DNA from: Takifugu bimaculatus
Lineage: Eukaryota; Chordata; Actinopteri; Tetraodontiformes; Tetraodontidae
DNA length: 64,000 nt
Assembly: GCA_004026145.2 (NCBI GenBank)
Contig: CP034980.1
Location: 7,431,667 to 7,495,666 of the forward strand
Reading direction: 5' to 3'
In this document: in pieces, positions 37,560-49,889 of the stretch
Position numbering within the stretch: position 1 is the stretch's first letter
How the letters are laid out: each line of letters opens with the position of its first letter
Translations under genes and position numbers: made by a program
Notes under the pieces: generated by a model
Seen by the model: only the letters and a program-made list of their open reading frames with translations
Database searches by the model: none
Told to the model about the DNA's origin: nothing

Positions 37560-38138
37560 TGCTTCCCGCGTAAAAGAAGGCTGGGTTATTATGAAGACAG
37601 GATCGGATGCCTCTTCAAATAACGGACAAGTGGTCCTGGTTTTTCTCTCAGAGAACTGACGGGCTGGCTCGTCCAGACAAAGTGCAGCTCAGGGGAAAAA
37701 TGCTCTGCAGCTGCCAGAGCTTCTCAGCAACTAGTGCAATGCTGCATACTTGTGCGTGGCTTTGTTTAAACTAGTCAAATTTGACATTGTGTGATTTCAG
37801 ATGACATTTTCTAAACTATGAATTAGATGTGTTAAAAATGCTTCATAGTCGTCAGTGACTGAAGTCTGTGTGGAATATATGATCAATGAATTCTGAGACT
37901 TGAGAGGTTTTTGCCACACAATAGCTTCTTTGACATTTCCAAAGTGTTGTAGTAATACCAATAATAATAGCTATTAATGAAAATGATGACCTTTGTGCCT
38001 GCGCCTTGCAGAGGAAGCGCGCCTTCATCTTGCGCATGCGCCCTTCAGTCCTCTCGCCATGTCCGCTGAAACTCTCCTTGGTTACACTTTCGTTTCGTAA
38101 AGAACTTTTCACGTCGTCTTAACAGTAACTTCCCTTCA
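37560..38138. promoter_or_regulatory. Shared upstream region of asb5 and ctso (head-to-head)
   Basis: Only 579 bases separate the two start codons, which point away from each other, so both core promoters and 5' UTRs must fit here. The ctso side (37990-38138) is richer in CpG (GAAGCGCGCC, TTGCGCATGCGCCC) than the asb5 side. TTGCGCATGCGCCC at about 38030-38043 contains a GCGCATGCGC palindrome that resembles an NRF1 site (GCGCATGCGC consensus); binding is not shown. No TATA box was assigned. Confidence 0.55.
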
Positions 38139-39108
38139 ATGACGGCTGGTGCTTTAGTTCTGCTTTTGCTTCTACCGTCCGCGTTAGGTTGGACGCCATT
38201 CGGGCAGGATGTCAGCGCCTCTGACACCTGGGTGAAAGTAAACTCTTCCGCGTCTGATTTCGAGTGGTTCAGGGAGCGTTTTGGCCGCAATTACGAGGTC
38301 AACAGTCCGCAGTTCGACCGCCGTCTTTTCTTTTTTCAGGTAGGTTCGGGAAGTTGTTCCGCTAACGCGTCGCTTCCTCCCGTAATCCAGCGTTATTTGA
38401 CGTCTGGCTGACGCGCATTGAGCCAAACAATGTGCGGATTCCCCAAAGTTTAATGTGGGACGAGTGGATGCGCCCTCTAACTATTAATCCCTTAGTTTAA
38501 ATTGTGGTTTGACTAAAACTACGTGACTACGGGCGCTGCAAACCCTGCAGCCCACCCCCGTTACTATTAGCACTTTAATCCCTGCAATTTACTACAGCTA
38601 GTAACATTTAAATGCACACTGTACTGTAATAAATATGTATTCATCTTTTAACACTGTACTGTAATACATATACATTAATTTTTATTGAAATAAATTGTCA
38701 TATTTAATGCTACACTAATGATATTGGTTTGATTCCATGTCCTGCACCGGGATATTCTGGGAACCAGCCAGTCAGAAGCACAATGACAGACATGTGACGC
38801 CTTTTATCAAAGTTGGCATGAGTGCAGTGATTTATAATTGATGTCAGCAACGACACTCTGCTCAGTTTCCCAGTCAAAATGGCCCGAGACACAGCCGGGA
38901 TTTCACTCCATGGCGGCGCTGTGACAGCTATTAAATCAGCCGCTCCTTGTTTTTAAGACTGACGTGCACAGATGGGCTGCTGCTTCACGCTAAAGTGCTG
39001 CAGCATCTGTCTCCACTTTTACCCGCAATTCTGCACTGACAGTCAGGGAATTGGGTCTTTAAAAAGTACCACTTAGTTGTGGGCAAAAGTAGTAACAGGT
39101 TTCATGAG

Positions 39109-39144
<36 letters not shown>

Positions 39145-42100
39145 GCAAAGACAAGCTGTCAATTTTCCCCCTTTAAAAAAAATGGTTTTATGTTTGGTTG
39201 GTAATTCTGTTATTTTATATTTATGGTAATGTTATTAATCTATAAAAGATCAAATCATTATATATAATCATAAATTTAAAAGAAAATGTCAGATTACCGC
39301 ACTATTTTTAGAACGCTGATTCAGTTTTATGCAGTTCTTATTTACGGTTTGAATGATATTGAACATTTTAACCTGAAAGATGGTAGTTTATTGCATGACT
39401 ATTTTTATTAGACTGCATTTGTTTTAGCTTGTCTGATACCAATAAAATAAATTAATAATTACCCCAGAGATAAAATGTGGCAACACTAGGATGCAGAAGT
39501 TTTATTTGTCATCATTTAAACTACGGCTAAAGGCATAAAGGGACTCTTCACATGCTGATGTAATTGCATTTAACTGTTGTAGTGGGAATGTGATGTCATC
39601 TTATGTTGCCTGAGGAGCTAAAACTTTAAAAACTACATTTAAAAAAAGTAAAGCAATAAAACCAAGCAGTTTCTCAGATGGTAAATAAGCATCAAACGTG
39701 GGTTAACTAGCAATAGAAATATTTGGGAATTTGCATTAATTACAAGTAACGTTTTGATTTTTACATCTTTGATTATTGTTTAGGTCATTTATAATTGTTT
39801 TTCTTGGTTATAAAAAATTAGGCAGCTTATTTTTCTGTTAATTTTAATGTCTCGAGTAACATTTTAAAGGCTCCTTTTTTCCACTTTTCTCAGCCCTTCG
39901 TCTAACTTCGCATTGTGATTGCAGGAATCTACAACGCGACATGCCTATTTGAATTCCTTCTCCGCAGCCTCGCAGTCTGCCGAGTACGGCATAAACCAGT
40001 TCTCTGACCTGTCGCAGAGGGAATTTCAAGGTTGGTCTGCCGCTGTGCAAATTTCCCTCATTGCTATAGGAACTGACACAACAGTATATGAATTTAATGC
40101 TTTTAATTTTTTCCACACAATTATGGGTGTTTAATCAGGAAAGATGTGCACACTTACTGTAAATCAGTGTTGAACCGACTGGTTTCCGTCTTTCATCGAG
40201 GGACCGGGGCTCAATTTGTGCTGCCTTTATTTTTAGCAGGCATCGCTATGTCCAAGGTTTTCTTTGAGCTGTATATGTAATCCACAGATCTGTACCTGCG
40301 AGCGAGTGCTGACAGAGCTCCAGCCTTCTCTGGACAGAAAGCAAAGGGGCTCCCAGCCAAATTTGACTGGAGGGACCATGCAATAGTGGCACCAGTCCAG
40401 AACCAACAAGCAGTAAGTCAAAAGCTGGGAATAAACTTTATTTAATTTCTCAAGCAAATGATCATGAATTAGATCAGATTATGGTATAAATAATTTGATC
40501 TAATAGATGACCCAGATAGGGTTGGCCTGTTTTTAGTTGCCTTTTCCGCTCTGTGAAACCCATCAGGTGCCTTCTGTAGTGGTGCTAATAAACAGTGGCC
40601 TGTTGTGATCTCTCTGAGCTTCAAGAGTGGACATGCTGGTGAGCAGATGTTTATATGTAGCAGATGGGTGTGAAAGCATCTGTCTCCACGCACGTCGTCA
40701 CGTGGCACAGATGCAAGTTAGGATAAAGCGGGGAATTATGGGACCTTGCAAAGAGGCGACTTATTTTACAGTCAGGGCAAAAATGATAGAGAACACGGGG
40801 CTGTTTATTAGAGAAAGTGATGAAAGGAGGCAGAGCTGCTGCTGCTGCTGCGGCTTTAGAAAGGTTTGCTTTCTTTCTCACATTTTCCCTCAGTCGATTT
40901 GCCATCGGGGCTGATATTTTTTCTGCAGAAACCAGCCCATACTGGCTAAAGCCTACACAGTATTTCACTCCCTTAAGTTGATGAAGGGTTTACCACTTCA
41001 GGGAGTCTGTATATAACCACACTCACCGAGCACTTTGCTCTCCAGCAGCTCTTCTCCACAAACTGATTTTTTTTTTTTTCATGCAGCCAAACAGGGGGAT
41101 AGAGAGCCTGAAAATAAACACAGCGCTGTGTACAAAAACTCCAAATCTCAAGCCTCACATCTCAAATTCCTCTTGGTTTAGGTTTTGATGATTTTAATAT
41201 TTAGCATTTCTGACATGTTCAAGAACAGCAGAAGGTTCTGATGTTTTCTGTATCAAACTTCAGTCTAAGTCATGTTACTGATGTGTTGGTTTTTTTCAGT
41301 ATTGACAATAACTGTGTAAACACAAGATTTTCTTTTTTTGGAGAGAGAATGCTTCCTTTTATCACATTAATAGGATTTTATGCTGCACAAGGAAACGAGA
41401 CCTAGTCCACAGCAGAAGAATCCGCGCCTAATTTAATTGAACTGATTAATTTCCCATACATAAAGAGATGCTGCCCAACGCTGCTGCTATCAAAAAGAAA
41501 TATATCTTTACATCACAAGATCAGCACATGTATGCAGACAAAGGCAGAATAGGCAGAACAGGTCAGTTTGAGCCTCTGTCATCCAAATATCCAAATTCTC
41601 AGCTGATGATGTGTAATGTAGCAGATGGTTCTCTTAATCCACATAAAATCATATGATGTTGCATTGATTGTCATTATTTCAATATCTATTGAAAATCTAA
41701 AGTGTAGGGAGCTGGAAGCCTCCAGCCAACACCTGATGTGTATCTGACAGTAGATGGCAGTAGAGAACAATTAGTCACACCTACACAGTCATGGGTGGGT
41801 GCGACTTCCCAACATAAAAATGATCTCCCAACCTTGATCATTCTAATAAAGAGTTTTGATTCTAAAATCCCGTTAAATTTGCACTGACTAAAGTTCGAGT
41901 CAAGGTCCTCAAATTTAATAAGGAGTCTTCAAACTCGGGCACTTAAAAACCATTGACTATTGAATGATTAAAGTGGTGATATAGAGCTAAAATATGTATA
42001 AGGTGCAAAGATAATTGATGTTGTTTTGCATTCAGAGAAACTTTACTCCTTTCTTGAACTGGGACGGGTTGCGATCACTGTCCTTTTATGTGCAGTGTGG

Positions 42101-45100
42101 AAGCTGCTGGGCCTTCAGCGTCGTCGGCGCCGTGCAGTCCGTCCACGCAATTGGGGGCTCGCAACTGGTGGAACTCAGCGTGCAGCAGGTTCTGGACTGC
42201 TCGTTTCAAAATAAAGGCTGCAGCGGAGGCACCCCGGTCGCCGCTTTGACTGTGGTTAACTCAAGTATGTGGACTTTTCCAAACCACTTGTTTAACAGCA
42301 GGTTTGAACTGATCTAGTAATGTAATTCTAGAATACAGCGGAATATAGCGGCCATGCTTTCATACGTTGGTGTGCTTCTCACTTGACTGAGTGATGAAAC
42401 ATGCTTTTTTGGACCGCCAGCGCAACCTTTAATTAAAAATACATTCTGTGTGGTTTCTCACTCCTGTCGTGCTATTTATGGCTTTTTGGTTTGATGGAAT
42501 TTGTCAATTTCTGGGAATATCAAAGGCAGAAGAGGACGTCTAAATTCTTTTGAAAATGAGAATATCCAATCTCTGTCCGCCTCTTTGCTGCATGTGTAGT
42601 AACAGCCAAACTAATCCTGAGCCATCCAGAACTGTTTCCTGCCTGGCCACCGACTTGGCAGCGCCGTCAAGGTTCCTGACGATCTGCTTAAATTGATCTA
42701 TGTGGTAGAGTTCTCTTACGGCACTTCAGCTTCATGATGAGCCATATTCAGATGGTATTTTTTCCTGATGAGTGGGCAAATGTGACGCTTCACGCTGTAA
42801 AATTCGCCTTATAGCTTCCTCCACGTGCATGGAAGGAAAAAGGCTGCGGCTGTTGCTATGAGCTGGATTATCTTAGCGGTGCTCCGATTAAGTGGATTTA
42901 CGGCTCCAATCATGTCTGAGCTGACACTAACGTGTTTGTGCACACACCTTTCTAACCCTGCGGAGATGTTGAGCCAGACGGCAGTTCCCCGTCGCCTTTT
43001 TAGTTCACCCTGTTGTATCCGCGTCCACTCACTAACCTCATCTTCATCTCTGCTGAGTCTGCAGTCTTCAGTGAGTGAGAACGGGACGTGCTTCAGTTTC
43101 ACAAATAATAAAACATGTGGACGACTTGAGACTTTGGAGGGGCAGCAAAAATAAACGAGGCATTTGCTTAGTCAGTATGTTGACGAGAAAACAAAACGCA
43201 CGAATGAACACGTTGAAATGATCTATGGTACAATCCGTCTTTCTACTTATTAATCCAGTTTATTTATTTGTAAAACTCCGGGGGGAATTTTTTAACCACT
43301 TCCTCTGAAGTTTATTTTAATTTTACAATACAACACTTCTGTCATTTTTTTCCCCTTTTTTAATAATTTTTGATACTTCCATTTGGGTCTGATGTCGTAG
43401 TTATTGTGTTCAGTTATCGACCTGCTATTAATTGCCTGTTTTAGCATTGGCCCTAAAAATCAAATTCCATTGATTGCCCCCGATCCCCCGACTTGCCTTT
43501 GCAGGCTGCGCCACACGCTGCTGTTTTCTCATTCGGTGCACTTTAAAAATATCTGCAAACTCGCCGCTTTGCACTCGATGGCATTTTTGAGTTGCAGCCC
43601 TCCAAAGGTAGCACTTAGTCGGTTTGTCACTTTCTTCAAAGAAGAGTGGTTTGACTGCTATTTGCAGTCATCTTAAATGCTCCTTTGCTTGTGAAGCTCA
43701 AAGCACAGTTTGTCCTTACTACCAGTATCTCCATAACTTCTAAAGTTCACATCACAACTAGCTTAAAAGGCACGTATATTTCCGATTTCAAGTCATTATT
43801 CTAGTCATGTAATGCAGTTTAACCTTGTGTTCTACTCACATAATGGTGGAAATTAAGGTTATATTCTAATAGTTCTAGATAATTGAATAATAACCATTAC
43901 ATTTTCATTATTACCACTGGTTTGGATTGATGCAGAAAGATGAATGATTAATAATTTCATTAATTATTTATCCTTTGGCAGACCAGAGTGAAACTGGTGC
44001 CTCAGTCAGAGTATCCCTACAAGGCTCAGACAAGGATGTGTCACTTTTTCTCTGGTTCCCATGGAGGGGTTGGTGTGAAGAACTTTACTGCCCTTGACTT
44101 CAGGTGAGATACACATTTCTGCTGGAAACATTTACAACACTGTTCTTTATCCAATGGGCAAATGAGGGAAAACCAGGGGATTGACCAAGCACAAAGTTCA
44201 AGAACTGTTTATCCTGTCAACACAGCAGTGGGTTGCACAATCATTCCGAATAATTGTAATAAGCCAAGTTCAAGGAAAAATACATGTAGCCCTGAAATAA
44301 CAGCCCCCACCTCCCTCACTATAGTGGTTTATCTAGAGGAGCTCCAACACTTGGGCGAGTCATTTAGGCATGTGGAATAAGCCACTTTATCTTTACCCTG
44401 TCCGTGTTTTAACTCTTTAATGCATTTGTTGGTAGGACTCAGTGGGTTTCACTCACTAAATAAAGGTTTGATTAAATAAATAAATCAAACCAGCACTTAA
44501 GTGTAGTTCTTACCTTTGAATTAAAGTAGAGACAATATCTTTGGTTGTAATCACTTTGGCAGTGATCCGAGTCTTATATGTTGCTATCCAGACAAGAGAT
44601 TATTATATCTCCGTGGAGAAAGCCCAGTGGACACATACTGCATATGTGCAGCGGTAAGAATGAGGTGCAACAGCTGATTAGAAATTAATTCACTGAGAAG
44701 ATGTGTGAGGTGAAGAGAAGAGTGCCAGATCTGTCCCATTGAATTGTTGAATTTCAGCCATTTCCTCTGTAGCCCGTATACATTCTGCACCCCCCCCCTC
44801 TCTTAATGGCACACTTTACATTATAATATGACAATAAAGTGGCCTAATTACACAGCCAATTTTGCTGCATTAGGACTAAACGCTCCTGCTGTCCTCCTTC
44901 AGCGGTCAAGAAGAGGCCATGATGGGTCACCTGGTGAAGCACGGGCCCTTGTCTGTGGTCGTGGATGCTTTGAGCTGGCAGGACTACCTCGGTGGGATCA
45001 TTCAGTACCACTGCTCCAGCAAAAGGTCCAACCACGCCGTCCTGGTGGTCGGATACGACACTACTGGTACAGACTGTCACTGCAGGGCTTTCCAGTAGAA

Positions 45101-45756
45101 TCAATAATGATAATAGTGGGTCGGAGGGCTTTTAAGATCCTGGCCAGGGAACCGAAAGGTCACAAGCCAAAACTCTGATGCATGCATGCGTTTCTGTTTG
45201 CATGATGCGATTTCTAAGAAGTGTTAATAAGTGCGGCAAACAGCGAAGGCTTGTTTAAAAAACCCGAGTTATCACAACAGACACCTCTTGCATTTAAAAG
45301 TTTTATTTTTGACACGTTCCATTTTGGCAAGACAAAACTGTTTCTGATTCACACTCATTAGAATTTCATGTTTCTTAAACTGTCATAAATGCTCGGGGTC
45401 TGCGCGCGTTGCACGAGGATTATATAACGCAGTAAGTTGTTTCCACTGCACTGCGCACAAACGAGCATGGCAGCCCTTTGCTCTGTAAATAATTGAATAC
45501 TGAAATGCACGTTGTCTCATGTAGGGGATATCCCACATTGGATTGTACAGAACTCCTGGGGAACAACATGGGGCGATAAGGGTTATGTTTATATAAAAGT
45601 CGGCAGCAACATTTGTGGTAAGTAATGACCTTTAGCACGTCTGATCTTTTGTGGTTTTATTACATCATTTAGATTCTGTGTCTCTGGATTAATACAAGAT
45701 CTTTTTTCTTTCAATTTTCAGGTATTGCCGATTCTGTGGCAGCAGTTTTTCTTTGA
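38139..45756 (+). CDS. ctso: Cathepsin O (papain-family lysosomal cysteine protease)
   Basis: Encodes a C1A cysteine protease made as a preproenzyme. Eight exons: 38139-38339, 39925-40030, 40288-40412, 42096-42264, 43982-44103, 44903-45066, 45525-45617, 45722-45756. About 337 aa (human 321). Seen: a leucine-rich signal peptide (1-17), a propeptide with YGINQFSDLSQREF, and a mature domain from about residue 124 (LPAKFDWRD). Catalytic Cys148 is in QACGSCWAFSVVGAVQS, the next landmark is GCSGG, then catalytic His285 (SNHAVLVVGY) and Asn305 (VQNSWGTTWGDKGY). The end CGIADSVAAVFL parallels human CGIADSVSSIFV. Human CTSO, as I recall it, has CGGCWAF; here it is the usual CGSC. Exon 4 has one base too many: removing one base at about 42251 gives AALTWLTQ followed by TRVKLV, matching human NALNWLNKMQVKLV, and fixes the phase. 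Introns 3 and 4 (1.7 kb each) hold nothing recognisable. The downstream AATAAA is at 45878. Confidence 0.95.
39111..39145. repeat. (GT)n microsatellite in ctso intron 1
   Basis: About fourteen GT units followed by GCGTGTG. A simple repeat with no sign of function. Confidence 0.95.
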
Positions 45757-46406
45757 CAAGATTCATTTTCTTGCCATGAAAGGTTTTGTTGCCAGCTTGT
45801 AAATCTATTTGTCTTCAGTGTGTGTTGTAATTATACATGAATTAACATGCACAATAACTAAATAATGCATATGCTGTAATAAATTACCTTTTTTAGATAA
45901 GAGGCACTAATGGCCTGTTCTATTTATACAGAAATTAATAAGTGCATAAATACATACATTCATTTTCAACATACTGTACAAAGACCACTGGAAGACTCCA
46001 ATATTAACATTATTTACAACACTTGTAACGCTGGGTTTCCTTTGACTTTTACTACGTGTATTTCTCTTTACACTGAATCCTAAAACCCCCAAAATATAAT
46101 AGGATCTAAAATGGTTTCACGTCTTGACACTTTTCTTTAAGAAATTGCTTCTGTGGAAACCCATGCATAATTTTAGTGGAAAACATCTAATTAAATGTCA
46201 GGGACCCATCTGCTTTACTTGGTGTTGCCTGTCTACTAGAACTCACATTTCTGAGGTATGAACCTGCAGCTCTTTCCATACGACCATAAGATATTTCTTA
46301 GAAGCTGTAAATGTGCATGATTTCTCAGCTCCAACCTGTATTTTAATGACCATGTGAGGTCAGTTACAGTGAAGAAAGGGAGCGGAGCCAGTCGACTGAG
46401 ACGCCC
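45757..46406. other. Convergent 3' region of ctso and tdo2
   Basis: The two stop codons are 650 bases apart and face each other, so both 3' UTRs lie here. The ctso polyadenylation signal (45878-45883) is clear. No standard AATAAA was found for tdo2 in this interval, so its signal may be a variant or its 3' UTR may extend under ctso. Confidence 0.6.
45878..45883 (+). promoter_or_regulatory. ctso: Polyadenylation signal of ctso (AATAAA)
   Basis: A perfect AATAAA 122 bases past the ctso stop, followed by a T-rich stretch (TACCTTTTTTAG). Confidence 0.7.
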
Positions 46407-49400
46407 TTAGTCGGAGTCTTCGCTGCAGTATGAACTGTCGTTGCATTCGGCCATGTACAGGAAAGTGTGAATGCTGGGATTTAGCTTTGGAATCCAGTGG
46501 CGAGGCACCAGGAACGTTGCCAGGTTGAAGAGATCCACAAACACTTTGTAGCGGTCGCTAAAGGTAAAAAGAAAGATAATGTAAAACACTACGGATGAGC
46601 TTGCATTCACCAAAAAGGAAAAAGAAAAACGGCTTATCTCGTAATTATCTTGATGCTTTATTTCACACACAGATAAACTGTTTGTTTTTCCCCTCCTTTT
46701 TATCTGATTGCGAAAAGTATAAGATTATCCATGTGATTACAAGATAAACTGTACAGGTGGCATTCTCACTCGTAGCTCCTTAGCTCAATGCACAGCAATA
46801 GTCAGACACAAGACGCTGCTCTAAACCCGTCGCAGAACAGTGCTGCTATAATACTGCTTCAAATGTTGATGGCATTAATATCAGTTTGTCAACACTGTGC
46901 TGCCATCTCCGACAGAAAAGTTGCTGTTTTCCTGCTGCAGGAATTAACCAGCGCGGATTAGAATGCTTCCTGGATATAAACGCGTGCATTAGAAATGCAT
47001 CCAAGCTGGCTCGCTGCTGACTCGGATAACTGTCAAATGTTGGATCCTGACAGCTGAGGAAATGGAATCATAATGATTCTAATCTAAAGTAGTGGTGGGC
47101 GTGGCACCTGTCCAGTATCTCATAATTATGAGCTAAACTGGGATTTTTAAAAAAAAAATTTTCAGGGGGGGGATTTGGTTCTGTAAAACACAACCTCTCA
47201 AGTCAGAAAATGTATTCTATAATGGAAAACACAATATCTTATGCGGTTAAAGTCTTAGCCTGTCAGATTGCAATTACAGGTTAAGTAGATTTTTTCTTAA
47301 TCACCTGCAGAATCTAATGGACTCTGTGTGCTAGTTGTTAACAGGAGGTTACTTTCCATCATAACATACCTGACTGTCGATCTCAGGTAATGGTAGCCTG
47401 ACGACCCTCCGGTCCCGGATTTGTTGCCGATCATTCGATGCACCATGCAAACATGATTGTCTGAAACAAGAAGCAGACACACATTTAAAGCGCGCGTTGA
47501 CATGGTGAGGTATTTCACTGAAGCGCTGCTTTCTCTTTTCCGTGGCAGATTGCAGCACATAAATGCTTACATCTCCACTTAGTCATCAGGGTGTCGATAT
47601 CCATGAGGGATGTCAGCAGTTGGAAAGGGACCTGGAACCTTGGCTCTTCCCTGAAAGGTCAGGAAATAACATTTTTAGACATTTGATTCCTAATGTTTCC
47701 ACCAATTCACATCAACATTGGGTGAATCACATGATTCTGTTTCCTCTTGGATAAATACAAAGCCAGTGTTGCCAATGGTTACCAAAATGATTGCTGGCTA
47801 ATGTCTAGGCTACCAAGCTCACCCATTAAAACTGTGCTGGAGCTATCTGGATCTCTACATAGAGCATTGTGGTAATATTTAACTGTGGTAGCAGAGTTGG
47901 GGGACAGTTAACGTGTATCCATACCTGTAGAAGTAGATCATCAAGGCGCCTTGAAGAGCCTTGTAAGAGAGCCGTCTCTCACCTAGTGAGGAAAATCAAA
48001 TGAGCATTAAAGCTCCATTTCAAAGTGACCCAGCTCACAAAGTTAGAAAAATAATATTTAAAACTGGTCAAACATTGCATTTACCGGAGCTTGATCTGCC
48101 AGAAGCACTGACCTTTGCTAAGGAGATGGTCATGACGTTTTTCATCAAACAGGGACGTGAAGAGATCTTTCTGTTTGGCCAGCTCCCCCATCAGTTCCTC
48201 CTTGTCCTCAGACTTGGGCATTTTCTTAAACATAAATTAACAAAAAATATAAGAAAGAGTCGCTGTCAATCATCTGTGCCCCAGAAGGGAGCACAAACAT
48301 GTTCCCTGAAATCTGGAGTCAGCGCTTACCTCAATTTTTTCTTTCTCCTCATTCAGGCCTCTTAATATATTGATTTCCAACCTTCCCCAGAAATTGAATC
48401 CATCTACCTCCAATCCTGGTGTTCTCTCTAGCCATTCCTAACAAAAGACATTTATTGTGACATTTTTCCTGTTTATACAGCATGTTCTTACAGAGAGGTA
48501 CAGCGGCACGACGTAGAAAATAAAAACGGAATGGAAGTGAGCGCGCACAAAGGATATTTAGTGGTCAATTTACCTCGACGAGTCTCAGGAGCGATGGTTC
48601 CTGTTCCGTGCTGGTCAACATCTTACTTTCCTGACCCTTGAAATTGTCCCTATAATGGCGTCTGTTGTATGAAACCCTCAGGCTGTCCGACACTCCGATT
48701 TTGTTCTCAAGGATCCGAAACTGAAGACTTTGGAACCCGGAGGCAGGAGACAGGTATTCTCTACAGCAGGACCACAAAACACCATGAAGAAAAGCACCTT
48801 AATGAATATTCAGCTGTGGCCAAAATCGAAATTCACCTGAAATCAAAAAAGTCCAAAGCTGTCATCGTTTCCAAAACTCCAAACTGGTCGACCAGCAGCC
48901 TGAAGATCATCACGATCCTTTGGATGCGCGTGTTGACTTTGAGCATGTTGCGCTCATCTCGGACCTGGGATCAGTTCAGGACAAAGTCAATAATCAACAA
49001 ATAAATCTCTGCTAATGGAAATGGCATGAATCATTACGGCACCCGCGTTCCCGGAACATCGTGTCTCTTTTCAAGCAGAAATAACAAAGGGAATTTATAA
49101 AAAAAAAAGTCAGAAGATCAATTTCGAAAGAAAGAAGAAGACACTCAGCGACTCAGACTTCCACCTTTAACAGCATTTGAAATAATTGTAATTTCTCGGC
49201 TCTGTTTGGAGAAGCCATAAAAGATTAACCTCTTAAAGCCCAACGTGTGACTTACTTGTCCTCTGATGAAGATGTCTCGCACCGAGTCAAGTTCAAACAA
49301 AATCTGCTTGAACCACAGTTCATAGGCTGGATAAACGGGGAAAAAAATCAGGTTAGAACACATTAATATTACAAATAATTAAATCACAGTTAATTCAATC

Positions 49401-49889
49401 CACTGGGGCAGTTTTCAATCGAGCAGATACAATAACTTGATAATTGAATCAGATTTGTTTGTGAGTAGCGTAATTGAAGGAATTACCTTGATGGGTGACG
49501 ATGAAGAGGTGCTCATCGTGGATCTTGCTACCCTTTATTTCACTCTGCAGAACCTGGCTGCTGAGGACTTTTTCAAGCTGCGATAAGAAGAAAAATTAAA
49601 CATTTCGGATCCACATTTCATGCCTCTCTTCATTGACAAAGACTGATCCAGGATGTTAATGCAATTTCCTACCTGGAGGTAGTCTCCATAGATAATTCCT
49701 CCTTTGCTGGCCTTATTAACTCCCGCCTGAGCAGCATCCTCGTCCTCTTCTGCCGTCAGCGGCTTGCTTTTGAACAACCTGTGAAAGGGAGAAAACCTCA
49801 TAAGTCTGGACACCCTGAAATGTTTCAGCAGAATTTCAGGACACTTCTACGTACAGGTGCTTCTTCTCAAAGTACGGACATCTACTCAT
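46407..49889 (-). CDS. tdo2: Tryptophan 2,3-dioxygenase
   Basis: A haem enzyme that opens the indole ring of L-tryptophan with O2 to N-formylkynurenine, the first and rate-limiting step of the kynurenine pathway; a cytosolic liver tetramer in vertebrates. Twelve exons with all phases matching: 49889-49855, 49778-49673, 49577-49487, 49326-49256, 48964-48837, 48760-48574, 48437-48330, 48224-48113, 47982-47925, 47650-47571, 47460-47370, 46557-46407. Product 405 aa (human 406). Seen: GVNKASKGGIIYGDYLQ, DEHLFIVTHQAYELWFKQ with active-site His76 at the human position, LSPASGFQSLQFR, YNRRHYRDNF, FDEKRHDHLLSKGERRLSYKAL, haem-ligand His328 in YNHVCMVHRM, the substrate-binding GTGGSSGYHYLRST, RHWIPKLNPS, and the C-terminal SSYCSEDSD. 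The short first exon (MSRCPYFEKKHL) uses donor GTACGT at 49854, the only choice that keeps the phase. No broken residues or frameshifts. Teleosts often have two tdo2 copies; the a/b type is not assigned. Confidence 0.96.
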
